From Streptomyces griseochromogenes (GTDB lineage Bacteria; Actinomycetota; Actinomycetes; Streptomycetales; Streptomycetaceae): a DNA stretch of 64,000 bases. The first letter of the stretch is position 1. Every line of letters starts with the position of its first letter. Shown piece by piece: positions 45,651 through 56,051 of this stretch. The stretch lies in contig NZ_CP016279.1 in assembly GCF_001542625.1 (NCBI RefSeq), forward strand, positions 3,658,001 to 3,722,000, written 5' to 3'. Below the pieces are notes generated by a model. It worked only from the letters and a program-made list of their open reading frames with translations. It was not told the origin of the DNA and did no database searches. The translations under genes and the position numbers were made by a program.

Positions 45651-48600
45651 GTGGACTTCGTCAGCCGTCGGGGTTTCCTGGGTGCCTCCGCAGCCGGAGT
45701 CGCCGCCGCCGTGTCACCGGCGACGGCCCTGGCAACGGGCCGGCGGGCCGCCCGTGCCGGGGAGCGGGTCCTCACCTATCACGAGACGACCGGCGGGTCG
45801 GTCACCGCGTGCCGTGACGGATCGGTGCTGATCGCGGAGGTGCAGGGAGTCCTGTGGCGTGTCCCTCGCGACGGCGGGCCGGCCCGGCAGCTGACGGACT
45901 GGTCGCTGGAGGCGACCCGTCCGGCGCTCACGCCGGACGGCGAGCGGCTCGCCGTGTGCGGTTACCGCGGCGGCGCCTTCCACCTGTGGTCGATGCGACC
46001 GGACGGCAGCGAGCCGCGCCGACTGACCGACGGGCCCTGGGACGACCGCGGAGCGGCCTGGTCACCGGACGGGACACGCATCGCCTTCTCGTCCGAGCGC
46101 GGTGGCGACCCCGTGACCGGTACGTCCTTCGGCCTGTGGACCCTGGAGGCGGACAGCGGCCGGCTGCACCGGCTGACCGGCGGGGACTTCGAGGACTTCG
46201 ATCCGGTGTGGTGGCCGGACGGGCGGTCGTTGGTCTGCGTACGGGCCGCGCACCGGCCGGACGGCGGGAACGACGGCGGCCTCGCCCTGGTCCGCGTTCC
46301 CGCCACCGGCGGTACGGCGGAGGTGGTGCGCTCGGTGACGGAGGGCAGGCTGCTGTGCCCGTCCGTCTCACCGGGCGGGCGGATCGCCTTTGTGCACCTG
46401 ACCGGGACGGGCGAGGCGGGGTCCGGTCCGCCCGCGCGTGCGGCGCTGATGGTCGACGGGCACGTCGTCACGGCGGACGAGGACCTGGCGGCGGCCCCGC
46501 CGTGCTGGCTGGACGAGGACCGGCTGCTGTACGTCGCGGACGGCCGCATCCGCATCCGTACCCTGGCCGAACCCTCCGTGACGGACGTGCCGTTCACCGC
46601 CCGGCTGCCGGTGCCCCGGCCCCGGTGGCGGCCCAGGACGCGGGCCCTGGGATCCCCGGCACCGGACCCGGTGCGCGGCATCCACCTGCCGGCTCTGTCA
46701 CCGGACGGGAAGCGGGTGGCGTTCGTCGCGCTGAACGCGCTGTGGCTGCTGCCGGTCGACGGCGCCCCGCGCAAGCTCCTGCAGAGCGAGCCCGTTCACT
46801 ACGTGCAGATGCCCGCCTGGGCCCCCGACGGGCGCAGCCTCCTGTACTGCACCGACCGGGACGGTCTGACCGCCGTGCACCGCCTCGGTCTGGAGGACGG
46901 CGACGACCGGTTGGTGGCAGGCGGCGGACGGCTGCACCCGGCGCTGTCGCCGGACGGCTCTCGGCTGGCCTGCCAGGACATCGCCGGAAACCTGGTACTG
47001 CGGGACCTGGCGAGCGGTCAGGAACGGGTGGCGGCCCGGCCCCTGGCCACCGACGGACCGCCCGGGGCCCCGACCTGGTCACCGGACGGCCGGTACCTGG
47101 CCTTCTGCGACCGCAACCGGCTCAACCACCGCTTCCGCGAGGGCTACCACCTCATCCGCGTCGTCGACACCGTCACCGGCGCCGAGAAACGCCACCTGCC
47201 GGCCGCACACCAGTCGCTGTCCGACCGCGCCGCCGCAGGACCGGTGTGGTCGCCCGACGGCCGCTGGATGGCCCTGATCGCCGAGTCGGCGCTGTGGCTG
47301 CTGCCCGTCACCGCCGAGGGCACGCCCACGGGTCCGGCCCGGAAACTCACCGACGAACCCGCCGACCACCCCAGCTGGGCCGCGGACTCGCGCACACTGC
47401 TGTACCTGTCGTGCGGGCGGCTGCGCCTGATGTCCCTGGGCTCCGCGGTCGCGGCCGACGAAGTGCGCACCCTGACCGCCGGTCCGGTCACCCGCCCCCG
47501 TACCCCGGACCGCCGGGAGAAGCTGCGGATCCACGCCGGCCAGCTGTGGGACGGCACCGGTGCCGCTCCCCGCCAGGACGTGGACATCCTGGTCAGCGGC
47601 GACCGCATCACCGCCGTGGAGCCGCACCGGACGCGCCGGCCGGGTCACCGCACCGTCGACGCCTCGTGCCGGACCGTCATCCCGGGCCTGTTCGACAGCC
47701 ACACCCATCCCTACAACGCCACCTACGGCGCCCGGCAGGGCCTGACCGCGCTCGCCTACGGCATCACCACCACCGCCTGCCTGGGCGGACCGCTGTACGA
47801 GGCGGTCCGGCTGCGTGAGTCGGCCGCCACCGGGTACGGCCTGGGGCCCCGCCAGCTCGCCTGCGCGGAACTCATCGACGGTTCCCGCACCGCCTACAGC
47901 ATGGGCCGGGCGCACCGCACCCGCGCGGGCGTCGCCCGCACCCTGCGGCGCGCCACGGCGCTGGACGTCGACTTCGTCAAGACCTATGTGCGCGCCTCGG
48001 GGCAGGTCATGGCGCAGGCCGCCGAGGCCGCGCACGAACTGGGCGTGCCCAGCGGCAGCCATCTGTGCTCGCCCGGCAGGTCGGCCGGGCAGGATCTGAC
48101 GACCCATCTGCAGGCCACCCAGCGCCTGCCCTACGGACATGCCACCACCCCCCTCGGGCACGTCCACCAGGACCTGGTCGAGCAGTACGCCGACGGCACC
48201 TTCTCCCTGATCATCACCCCGTTCACGGCACAGGCCCTGCTCGGCGCCGATCCCGGGCTGGCCGGCGATCCTCGGGTGAGCCGGCTCATGCCGCCCTGGG
48301 ACGTGGCCTCCGTACGCGCACGCGCCCAGGCCGCCCCCACCGACCGGCAACTCGAAGCACTGGCCGTGGAGATGGCCGACTACCGGCGGCTGGCCGCCCA
48401 CGGTGCCGTGCTCGCCCTGGGCACCGACGCCCCGCTGGTCCCCGTCGGGCTCTCCCTCCACCTGGCCCTGCGCGCGCTGCACGCGCACGGCTTCGGCGTG
48501 GCCGAGACCCTGCACTGCGCCACCTCCGTCCCGGCCCGCCTCTTCGGCCTCGACGGCGACCTCGGCACCGTCCAGGAGGGCAGGATCGCCGACCTGACCG

Positions 48601-48800
48601 TCGTGAACGGCGATCCCTTCACCGACTTCGCCACCCTCGTCGACACCCCGATGGTGGTGCGCGACGGCATCCTCCACCGGCAGAGCGACCTGACGGAGGT
48701 GCATCGGCACAGGGATCACCCCGCGCCCCGGGACACCACCTGGCTCGACATCGCCCACGGCCTCGGGCGCGGCTCGTGCTGCGACACCGGCGACGGCTGA
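45651..48800 (+). CDS. Tat-exported beta-propeller plus amidohydrolase fusion
   Basis: 1049 residues. The start VDFVSRRGFLGASAAG is a twin-arginine signal, so it folds before export. Residues about 40-610 are TolB/PD40-like propeller repeats (repeated SPDG motifs such as AAWSPDGTRIAFSS and PVWSPDGRWMALIA). Residues about 625-1030 are an amidohydrolase with metal ligands His684/His686 (DSHTHP), carboxylated-Lys candidate Lys777 (FVKTYVR), His804, His830 and Asp926 (GTDAPL). It probably hydrolyses a cyclic amide or ester, or a dipeptide, outside the membrane. GTG 45651 was chosen because it starts the Tat signal. No partner gene is evident. Confidence 0.87.
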   Translation: MDFVSRRGFLGASAAGVAAAVSPATALATGRRAARAGERVLTYHETTGGSVTACRDGSVLIAEVQGVLWRVPRDGGPARQLTDWSLEATRPALTPDGERLAVCGYRGGAFHLWSMRPDGSEPRRLTDGPWDDRGAAWSPDGTRIAFSSERGGDPVTGTSFGLWTLEADSGRLHRLTGGDFEDFDPVWWPDGRSLVCVRAAHRPDGGNDGGLALVRVPATGGTAEVVRSVTEGRLLCPSVSPGGRIAFVHLTGTGEAGSGPPARAALMVDGHVVTADEDLAAAPPCWLDEDRLLYVADGRIRIRTLAEPSVTDVPFTARLPVPRPRWRPRTRALGSPAPDPVRGIHLPALSPDGKRVAFVALNALWLLPVDGAPRKLLQSEPVHYVQMPAWAPDGRSLLYCTDRDGLTAVHRLGLEDGDDRLVAGGGRLHPALSPDGSRLACQDIAGNLVLRDLASGQERVAARPLATDGPPGAPTWSPDGRYLAFCDRNRLNHRFREGYHLIRVVDTVTGAEKRHLPAAHQSLSDRAAAGPVWSPDGRWMALIAESALWLLPVTAEGTPTGPARKLTDEPADHPSWAADSRTLLYLSCGRLRLMSLGSAVAADEVRTLTAGPVTRPRTPDRREKLRIHAGQLWDGTGAAPRQDVDILVSGDRITAVEPHRTRRPGHRTVDASCRTVIPGLFDSHTHPYNATYGARQGLTALAYGITTTACLGGPLYEAVRLRESAATGYGLGPRQLACAELIDGSRTAYSMGRAHRTRAGVARTLRRATALDVDFVKTYVRASGQVMAQAAEAAHELGVPSGSHLCSPGRSAGQDLTTHLQATQRLPYGHATTPLGHVHQDLVEQYADGTFSLIITPFTAQALLGADPGLAGDPRVSRLMPPWDVASVRARAQAAPTDRQLEALAVEMADYRRLAAHGAVLALGTDAPLVPVGLSLHLALRALHAHGFGVAETLHCATSVPARLFGLDGDLGTVQEGRIADLTVVNGDPFTDFATLVDTPMVVRDGILHRQSDLTEVHRHRDHPAPRDTTWLDIAHGLGRGSCCDTGDG

Positions 48801-48822
48801 CCGGGGCGACGAGAGGGCCGTC

Positions 48823-49923
48823 CTACGAGCGCTGGTCGGTCACGGCCGAACCCGACGACAGGTCCTCCCCGCCGCGCTGCTGCGGGATCGTCACCGTGCC
48901 CTGTTGCAGCGCCACCGTCCTGGCCGGGGCCGGGATACGGATGCCCTCCTCGCGGTAGCGGCGGTGCAGGCGCTTGATGAACTCGTGCTTGATCCGGTAC
49001 TGGTCGCTGAACTCGCCGACGCCGAGGATCACCGTGAACCCGATGCGCGAGTCCCCGAAGGTGTGGAAGCGGATCGCGGGCTCGTGGTCCGGGAGGGCGC
49101 CGGTGACTTCGGCCATGGTCTCGGCGATGACCTCGGTCGTGACCCGCTCGACCTGGTCCAGGTCGCTGTCGTAGCTCACGCCCACCTGCACCAGGATCGT
49201 CAACCGCTGCTCGGGACGGGTGAAGTTGGTCATGTTGGTCTTCGCGAGCTGGCCGTTGGGGACGACCACCAGGTTGTTGGACAGCTGGCGGACCGTCGTC
49301 TGACGCCAGTTGATGTCCACCACATAGCCCTCCTCGCCGCTGCTCAGCCGGATGTAGTCGCCCGGCTGGACGGTCTTGGAGGCGAGGATGTGGATGCCCG
49401 CGAAAAGGTTGGCGAGGGTGTCCTGCAGGGCGAGGGCGACCGCCAGACCGCCGACGCCGAGGGCGGTGAGCAGAGGCGCTATGGAGATGCCGAGCGTCTG
49501 CAGCACCACCAGGAAGCCGATCGCCAGCACCAGCACCCGGGTGATGTTGACGAAGATGGTCGCCGAACCGGCGACACCCGAGCGGCTCTGGGTGACCGTG
49601 CGCACCAGGCCCGCGATCACCCGGGCCGCGGACAGCGTCACCACGAAGATCAGCCAGACCTGGAGGGTCTGGTTGACGTGGTGCTGGACGGTTCTGGTCA
49701 GCGGCAGCACCACGCCGGCCGCCGCCGCGCCGCCCGCGATCGCCGCCCACGGGACGACCGAGCGCAGCGCGTCCACGATGACGTCGTCGCCGCTCCACTT
49801 GGTCCGCTTGGCGTGCTTGCCGAGCCAGCGCAGCAGCGTACGGGACAGGAAGGCCAGCAGCAGGCCCGCGGACAGGGCGATGCCGGCGAGGACGAGGTCG
49901 TCCAGGGTCAGCGCGCGGTTCAC
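48823..49923 (-). CDS. MscS-family mechanosensitive ion channel
   Basis: 366 residues: about four membrane segments in the first 175 residues, then the pore helix and MscS beta domain (LLTALGVGGLAVALALQDTL, PGDYIRLSSGEEGYVVDINW, NNLVVVPNGQLAKTNMTNF). It opens under membrane tension and releases solutes on osmotic downshift. The 52-residue C-terminal tail is polar. It lies downstream of the broken phospholipase D gene, separated by a strong hairpin, and is probably transcribed on its own. Confidence 0.93.
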   Translation of the reverse strand: MNRALTLDDLVLAGIALSAGLLLAFLSRTLLRWLGKHAKRTKWSGDDVIVDALRSVVPWAAIAGGAAAAGVVLPLTRTVQHHVNQTLQVWLIFVVTLSAARVIAGLVRTVTQSRSGVAGSATIFVNITRVLVLAIGFLVVLQTLGISIAPLLTALGVGGLAVALALQDTLANLFAGIHILASKTVQPGDYIRLSSGEEGYVVDINWRQTTVRQLSNNLVVVPNGQLAKTNMTNFTRPEQRLTILVQVGVSYDSDLDQVERVTTEVIAETMAEVTGALPDHEPAIRFHTFGDSRIGFTVILGVGEFSDQYRIKHEFIKRLHRRYREEGIRIPAPARTVALQQGTVTIPQQRGGEDLSSGSAVTDQRS

Positions 49924-50008
49924 CGGTCACCTCCAAGGCACAAAGCTGCTGCGGGGAGCCCGCTGTGAAGTCTCGTCACGTTGTCACCTGCTCGATGTCC
50001 GGAATGTG

Positions 50009-50049
50009 CGTTCGCGCCGCCGACCGGGTACCCGGCGTCGACGCGAACG
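50009..50049 (-). terminator. Long hairpin between the phospholipase and MscS genes
   Basis: CGTTCGCG (50009-50016) pairs with CGCGAACG (50042-50049), with an inner palindrome CCGGGTACCCGG (50024-50035). It lies 60 bases after the phospholipase 3' end on the minus strand. A terminator is likely; no T run. Confidence 0.6.
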
Positions 50050-50108
50050 TTCATCCTGCCGTATCCCGCACACCGGTTCGCACCGTGGGCCTCGCGGTCA
50101 GCGGGACC

Positions 50109-51704
50109 TCACAGCCGGCAGATCCCGCGCTCGTAGTCGACCGTGGCGGTCTCCTTGGAGTATGCCCACTGCGGCTCCAGCAACTGGGTGTCGAGCGGCC
50201 GGGCGGCGCCGGGGCTCTCCACGATGTACCCGAAGTCCTGCAACCACGCCGGGTAGAGGTTCTTCGAGCCGATGTAGAAGGCGGAGCCGTCGACCGAGAC
50301 CGGCTTGTGGCGTTGGGCGTAGGGGTGTCCGTCGGCCTACGTCGCGCTCGGGGAGCTGCGGAAGGACGCGAGCTGCAGATGGGAGCAGAGCGCCGCCGTC
50401 GCGCGGCGCTCGTCGCCGGTGAGCCGGGCGAGCCTGCTGCGCAGCGCGTCGCTGATCTCGGAGAGGGACTTGATCTGGGAGTAGCCTCCGCTGCCGACGG
50501 CGCCGCGGTTGGCGGGGTCGCCGACGACGATGCGCACCTTGACGCCGGCGGCCGGTTTCGCGGCGAGGGCGTCGTAGACGCGGGTGTCGTAGCGGGGCAG
50601 CGGCGGGCAGGTCGCGTTGAGGTCCTGCTGCGAGATCTCGATGTGGCGCGTCGCGCTGGAGATCAGTGAACGCAGCGCGCTCTCCTCGGGGTTGACCGTG
50701 TCGTAGTCGCGGTCCCCGTTGGTGTTGTCGTGCAGCCCGATCACGCATCGGGTGGCGGACGTGTCCGGCAGGGCCGGACGCCAGGCGGAGGCGGGATCGG
50801 AGTCCTGGATGCCCACGCCGAGCCCGCCGACGGCGATCACCGGTACGTCGCCGGATGCCCGGACGGCACCGGGATTGGTGTCCCGCTCCATGGTGGCCAT
50901 GCAGTCCGCTCCGCCGGAGGAGGCGCACCAGACACTGGCGATGTTGCTCTTGTTGCGGCAGGTCCAGGTCCACAGCCGGTCCAGGTACCGGCCGGCCGTG
51001 CCGGCGGCGGGTCCGGTCAGGGCGAGGTCGACGTCGGTGACCGGGTGGGCGGTGTCGAGGTAGTCGCCCTTCCAGTCGTTGATGCCGCCGGTGACCGCGG
51101 ACCGTCCGTCGACGACCAGGAGCTTGGAGTGGTTCCACGAGAAGGCGGTCTTCGACGTCGTCATCGAGGCGACGTCGAGCGTGATGGAGTCGGCCGCCGG
51201 GCCGAGCTTGCCGATCAGGTCGTCCCGGTACTTCGAGGGCAGTACGTTCATGTGGTACAGGGGCGCGGCCCCGACAAGGACCCGGACCTTGAGCTTGTGG
51301 CCGGAGTCCACGGAGGCCTTCAGTCCCGCGACGACGGCGTCCTGGAAGGCGCCGTCCGGGAAGGGCGCGAGACTGGAGATGTCGACGGTCCGGGTCGCCC
51401 GGGAGATGTTCGCGGTCATCTTGGCCAGCAGCCGCTCGGTGCCCGCGCGGTCCTTGCAGACGGCGTCGCCCCAGCAGCCGGGCGTCTGGAGCAGCCACCC
51501 GGCGGGGTCGCCGTCCGGGGCGTCGAGGCGGTTGCCGCTCGTCCGCTCCCACACGTCCCCTTCCAGGCCGGGCGACACCTCGCGCAACGTCCGCTCCACG
51601 GAGTCGAGATGAGGGGTCGTCGGATCGGCGGCGGTGGCGGGTGCGGCGGGCAGCACGGCCAGGGTGAGGGCGGATATCAGTGCGGCGCGCGCCGGACGGC
51701 GCAA
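50109..51704 (-). pseudogene. Secreted phospholipase D-like protein interrupted by an in-frame amber codon
   Basis: The full frame runs about 531 codons from TTG 51704 ([20 protein letters not shown] as start, a Sec signal ending ATA) to TGA at 50109-50111. The first HKD motif is intact ([19 protein letters not shown]). A TAG at 50337-50339 follows SSPSAT, yet the same frame continues with [17 protein letters not shown], the second HKD motif, and DYERGICRL at the end. Both motifs are needed for activity in this superfamily, so the truncated product should be dead. A TGG-to-TAG change (Trp to stop) is the simplest explanation. Suppression or a sequencing error are alternatives. The start codon is uncertain. 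Confidence 0.85.
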
Positions 51705-51731
51705 GCGGGGCGAAGGATCATCCGCAGAAGT

Positions 51732-51743
51732 TACCAGTCGGTA
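51732..51743. promoter_or_regulatory. TACC-N4-GGTA palindrome upstream of the phospholipase gene
   Basis: TACCAGTCGGTA has perfect 4-base arms and 10 of 12 symmetric positions; this form is common for TetR-family operators. It lies 28 bases before the proposed TTG start. No tetR gene is adjacent. The remaining bases to 51850 show nothing else. Confidence 0.4.
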
Positions 51744-51850
51744 GATCTCGCGTTCGACCGTAAAACCCCACGGCGACGGGTCGGCCGCGCACGCGCACCC
51801 CGCACGCTCGGCGTACACGCCGCGCGGCAGCGGCCTCGCGGGCCCGCTGA

Positions 51851-53383
51851 TCAGACGATGCCCTCCGCGAGTTCGGCCTGGTCGCGGTCGTCGCCGTAGG
51901 CGGCGGTGGTCGGTGTGCCGTACGCGCGCCGGGCGACGTACCACCAGACGCTGGCCAGGAGCAGGACGACGGCGAGCGCCACGGCCGCGTAGTTCATCGT
52001 GTCGACGGTGACCGGCGAGGCTTGCGGCAGGCAGAACAGCACCGTCACACAGGCCACCCAGACCACCGCGATCCAGCCGACCGGCCTGCTCCACCGGCCC
52101 AGGTTCCAGGGACCCGGCCGGAAACGGTCGCCCGCGCGCAGCCGCAGCAGCACGGGGATGGCGTAGGCGGGGGTGATGCCGATGACGTTGATGGCGGTGA
52201 CCGCGCCGTACGCAGTCGTCGAGTACAGGGACGGCAGGGCGAGGACGCCGGCCACGATCACCGACAGCCACACCGCGGCGACCGGGGTCTGGGTGCGGCT
52301 GCTGACCTTGCGCCACAGGTACGAGCCGGGCAGGGCGCCGTCCCGGCTGAACGCGAACACCATCCGGCTGGCCGCGGCCACCTCGGCGTTCCCGCAGAAC
52401 AGCTGGGCGATGATCACGACGAGCAGCAGCGCGCAGGCTCCGTCGGTGCCGAGACCGTCGAGCAGGATCTGCGCGGGCGGCACGCCGGTGGCGGTGGTGC
52501 GCGTGGCGTCGTAGTCCCGGATGGCGAAGGTCAGCCCTGCGAGCAGCACGAAGCCCGCGATCCACGACACCCAGATGGACCGTACGATGCCCTTCGCCGC
52601 CGACACCGAGGCGTTGGAGGTCTCCTCGGACAGGTGCGCGGAGGCGTCGTAGCCGGAGAACGTGTACTGGGCGAGCAGCAGGCCGATCGCCGCCACGTAG
52701 AGCGGATGCGACCAGCCGGTGTCGTTGACGAACTCGGTGAACACGAAGGACGGCGACCGGTGGTGGTCCGGGACGATCGCGAGCGCCCCGACGATGAGCG
52801 CGACACCGCCCAGATGCCACCACACGCTGATCGAGTTGAGCAGGCTCACCAGGCGGACGCCGAACAGGTTCAGCGCGGCGTGCAGCAGCAGGATGGCGCA
52901 GAAGATCAGCATCGTTCTGCCGGGGGTCGGCTCGAAGCCCCACCGGAGGTTGGCGAAGGCGCCGGTGAACAGGGCGGCGCCGTAGTCGATGCCGGCGATC
53001 GCGCCGAGCAGACCGAGCAGATTCAGCCAGCCCGTGTACCAGCCCCAACGCCGACCGCCGAGCCGGTCGGCCATGTAGTACAGGGCGCCGGAGGTCGGAT
53101 AGGCGCTGGTGACCTCGGCGAGCGCGAGGCCCACGCACAGCACGAACAGGCCGACGCCCGCCCAGCCCCACAGCATCACCGCGGGCCCGCCCGCACCCAG
53201 GCCGAAGCCGTAGAGGGTCATGCAGCCGGACAGGACCGAGATCACCGAGAAGCTGATCGCGAAGTTGCCGAACCCGCCCATGCGACGGGCCAGCACCGGG
53301 CGGTAGCCCAGCTCGCGCAGCCGCCGCTCCTCGTCGTGCTGCGGCCGGGCGGGGGAGGACGGTCGATCGGGAGCGGGGGACAT
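51851..53383 (-). CDS. APC-family amino acid permease
   Basis: 510 residues with about 12 membrane segments, APC superfamily (amino acid/GABA permease type). Landmarks: [20 protein letters not shown] in segment 1, [15 protein letters not shown] after segment 2, and the conserved SEETSNAS loop ([18 protein letters not shown]). Such transporters import amino acids, GABA or polyamines with protons. The ATG at 53383 has GGAGG eight bases upstream. It lies 35 bases after the 53419 gene on the same strand, so a two-gene operon is likely. Substrate unknown. Confidence 0.92.
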   Translation of the reverse strand: MSPAPDRPSSPARPQHDEERRLRELGYRPVLARRMGGFGNFAISFSVISVLSGCMTLYGFGLGAGGPAVMLWGWAGVGLFVLCVGLALAEVTSAYPTSGALYYMADRLGGRRWGWYTGWLNLLGLLGAIAGIDYGAALFTGAFANLRWGFEPTPGRTMLIFCAILLLHAALNLFGVRLVSLLNSISVWWHLGGVALIVGALAIVPDHHRSPSFVFTEFVNDTGWSHPLYVAAIGLLLAQYTFSGYDASAHLSEETSNASVSAAKGIVRSIWVSWIAGFVLLAGLTFAIRDYDATRTTATGVPPAQILLDGLGTDGACALLLVVIIAQLFCGNAEVAAASRMVFAFSRDGALPGSYLWRKVSSRTQTPVAAVWLSVIVAGVLALPSLYSTTAYGAVTAINVIGITPAYAIPVLLRLRAGDRFRPGPWNLGRWSRPVGWIAVVWVACVTVLFCLPQASPVTVDTMNYAAVALAVVLLLASVWWYVARRAYGTPTTAAYGDDRDQAELAEGIV

Positions 53384-53418
53384 GCGGAAACCTCCGGGGT
53401 CAGGAAGGAACAGGCGCG

Positions 53419-54468
53419 TCAGGCGCCCCCGGCGGCCGCGTGGCAGCGGTCCCTGGCCTGCAGGAAGACCTCCACGGCGCGGGCCCGGTCCGGGGTGCGG
53501 TACATCCAGGGCGGGGGCGTGAAGTACGGGCCGATCGCGTCGAACACCCGGGCCGCGTCCGGGAAGAGAAGGGCACCCCACAGGGCATGGGCCAGGTGGT
53601 TGAGGTCCGGCAGCGTGTGTTCGGCCCGGGGTGCCCGCTCGAACCAGGAGTGCAGCGCACGCCGCGCCTCCCGGGACGCGTCCTCCGCGACCCAGTGCAG
53701 GTCGAGCGCCGCGTCGTGTCCGCTGCCGCGCCGGTAGCGCTCGACCCGCACGTACAGCGGCAGCACATGCAGCGCGGAGGCGGGCGGCGCCGAGGCGGCG
53801 GCCCACTGGGCGTAGCGCACGGCCTCGGCGAGCCGGTCCGGGGAACCGATCGCGTACAGGAACTGGAGCATGCGGTGGTGCGCCTCGCGGTTGTGCGGAT
53901 CACGCCGGCCGGCCTCGGTCAGCAGCCCCCACGGGCCCGGCGGCAGACCGGGTTCCGGCGGCGGCGCCCGGTGCTCCTCCCAGCGCTGCTCGGGATCGAG
54001 CTGGGCCAGCGCCAGCAGGCACACCCAGGGCACCGGGTCCCGCGGGGCGGCCTCGGCGACGCTCTGGGCGGCATCCCACGCCTCGATCCACAACTCGTGC
54101 GTACGGCGGTGCCGTTCGCGCCGCGCCCGCAGGGCCCGCTCCACGCGGACCCGGGCGTGCATCACCGCGGCCGGCACGCTGTGCGGCTCCTCGGCGAGCC
54201 ACGCGCGCACCACGTCCGTACCGGCCGCCGCGGCCGCGAGGACCTGGGTGCGCCGGGTCCACTGCGACCAGCCGGAGGTGTCCGTGAGCAGGGTGCGCAT
54301 CGCCATCCAGCGCCCGGTGCGCAGATCCTGCAGCGCGGTGCGCAGGGCTCCGTCGTGACCGGCGGGGTCGTAAGAAGGGCGTGCCGGCAACAGCCCTCCT
54401 CTGGGCGTCGGCTGAGGGATCTCGTGCGGTCGGCGGTCACTATAGGGGCGGACGTTGGACCTCGCCAT
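53419..54468 (-). CDS. Conserved helical protein of unknown function
   Basis: 349 residues, cytoplasmic, no signal peptide or membrane segment. It is Ala/Arg/His/Trp-rich and built from helices that look like degenerate TPR or SEL repeats (AAVMHARVRVERALRARRER, ALLFPDAARVFDAIGPYF). Conserved-looking blocks include RDPVPWVCLLALA, NREAHHRMLQFL and HALWGALLFPDA. The ATG at 54468 has no ribosome binding site, and GTTGA-type repeats precede it (54475-54485). It lies upstream of the amino acid permease gene. Function not recognised. Confidence 0.75.
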   Translation of the reverse strand: MARSNVRPYSDRRPHEIPQPTPRGGLLPARPSYDPAGHDGALRTALQDLRTGRWMAMRTLLTDTSGWSQWTRRTQVLAAAAAGTDVVRAWLAEEPHSVPAAVMHARVRVERALRARRERHRRTHELWIEAWDAAQSVAEAAPRDPVPWVCLLALAQLDPEQRWEEHRAPPPEPGLPPGPWGLLTEAGRRDPHNREAHHRMLQFLYAIGSPDRLAEAVRYAQWAAASAPPASALHVLPLYVRVERYRRGSGHDAALDLHWVAEDASREARRALHSWFERAPRAEHTLPDLNHLAHALWGALLFPDAARVFDAIGPYFTPPPWMYRTPDRARAVEVFLQARDRCHAAAGGA

Positions 54469-54620
54469 TGTTGTCAACTCAACTATCCCCAGGGGTGGTT
54501 GAACCCCAGGTGGACGACTGCCGGGGCCGTCGGCGTCGGTGCTTGACGCCGGACACGGCCCGGCGGCAGGCTGTGCGCGGTGATCTTCCAAGGGTGCGGA
54601 CGAGCGTGCGGAGGGGTGCG

Positions 54621-56051
54621 ATGACGGGGCCGGTGCTCGCCGTCGACCAGGGCACCTCCGGCACCAAGGCCCTGGTGGTCTGCCCCGAACGCGGGGTCCT
54701 CGGCACCGGGTTCGCCGCCGTGACGCCCCGATACCTGCCCGGCGGCCTGGTCGAGGTGGATCCGGCCGAACTGTACGGCTCGGTCCTCGACGCCGGCCGG
54801 CGTGCTCTCGCCGAGGCCGGTGAGGACGTCGTGGCCCTGGGCCTGGCCAATCAGGGTGAGACCGTCCTCGCCTGGGACCCGGGCAGCGGCCGCCCGCTGA
54901 CCGACGCGCTCGTCTGGCAGGACCGGCGCGCCGAGACCGTCTGTGCCGAACTCGCCCCGCACGCCGAGGAGTTGCGGCGGCTGACCGGACTGCCCCTGGA
55001 CCCGTACTTCGCCGCGCCCAAGATGGCCTGGATCCGCCGTCACCGCACCCGCGAGGGCGTGGTCACCACCTCCGACGCCTGGCTGGTCCACCGCCTCACG
55101 GGAACGTTCGTCACCGACGCGGCCACCGCCGGCCGCACCCAGCTCCTCGACCTCGACCGCGCCCAGTGGTCGCCGCGGGCGCTGGAGATCTACGGGCTGT
55201 CCGGCGAACGGCTCCCCCAGGTGGCCGGCAACGCCCAGCCCATCGGCACCACAAGCGCCTACGGCCGCGACATCCCGCTCACCGGACTCGCGGTCGACCA
55301 GCAGGCCGCCCTGCTCGCCCAGCGCGTCACCGGGCCCGGCCGCGCCAAGTGCACCTACGGCACGGGCGCCTTCCTGCTCGCGCACACCGGCGGCACACCC
55401 CGGCGCGGCACCTCCGGCCTGGTCAGCTGTGTCGCCTGGCGGCTCGCCGGAGACACCAGCTACTGCCTCGACGGGCAGGTCTACACGGCCGCCTCCGCCG
55501 TGCGCTGGCTCACCGACCTCGGCGTCATCTCCTCGGCCGCCGACCTCGACCCGGTCGGCGGTGCCGTCCCCGACAGCGGCGGCGTCACCTTCGTCCCCGC
55601 CCTCGCCGGGCTCGCCGCCCCCTGGTGGCGCGGCGATGTGCGCGGCTCCCTGACCGGGCTCGGCCTCGACACCGGACCGGGGCACGTGGTGCGCGCCCTG
55701 TGCGAGGGCCTGGCGGCCCAGGTGGCGGAGCTGGCGGAGGCGGCCGCGGCCGACCTCGGCAGCCCGCTCGACGTGCTGCGCGTCGACGGCGGCCTGACCC
55801 GCTCCGCCCTCCTCATGCAGACCCAGGCCGATCTCCTGCAACGCCCCGTCGAGGTCTCCGCGCTGCCCGACGCCACCGCGCTCGGCGCCGCCGCCCTGGC
55901 CCGGCTCGGCGCGGACCGTACGCTGAGCGTGGAAGACGCCCTGCCCGACGGGAAGCCCGCCGCCGTGTACGAACCCCGCATCCCGGCCGACCAGGCGGCC
56001 GAGCGCCGCGCCGGCTTCCGCAGCGCGGTCGCCGCCCTGCTCGGCTCATGA
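54621..56051 (+). CDS. FGGY-family carbohydrate kinase
   Basis: ATP-dependent sugar or polyol kinase, 476 residues, actin-like fold. N-terminal phosphate loop AVDQGTSGTKALV, middle substrate segment ANQGETVLAWD, KCTYGTGAFLLAHTG, and C-terminal DVLRVDGGLTRSALLMQTQA with the FGGY signature region. The sequence is close to glycerol kinases. With the two FAD genes that overlap in order (ATGA junctions at 56048 and 57448) it suggests glycerol or a related polyol: phosphorylation, then oxidation. Xylulose or erythritol remain possible. The ATG has GGAGGGG upstream. Confidence 0.88.
   Translation: MTGPVLAVDQGTSGTKALVVCPERGVLGTGFAAVTPRYLPGGLVEVDPAELYGSVLDAGRRALAEAGEDVVALGLANQGETVLAWDPGSGRPLTDALVWQDRRAETVCAELAPHAEELRRLTGLPLDPYFAAPKMAWIRRHRTREGVVTTSDAWLVHRLTGTFVTDAATAGRTQLLDLDRAQWSPRALEIYGLSGERLPQVAGNAQPIGTTSAYGRDIPLTGLAVDQQAALLAQRVTGPGRAKCTYGTGAFLLAHTGGTPRRGTSGLVSCVAWRLAGDTSYCLDGQVYTAASAVRWLTDLGVISSAADLDPVGGAVPDSGGVTFVPALAGLAAPWWRGDVRGSLTGLGLDTGPGHVVRALCEGLAAQVAELAEAAAADLGSPLDVLRVDGGLTRSALLMQTQADLLQRPVEVSALPDATALGAAALARLGADRTLSVEDALPDGKPAAVYEPRIPADQAAERRAGFRSAVAALLGS

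Noticed and set aside
50098..51552. Alternative frame covering the phospholipase C-terminus, suggesting a frameshift
   Set aside because: The true frame continues past the TAG at 50337 without any shift and encodes the second HKD motif, so the lesion is a stop codon.
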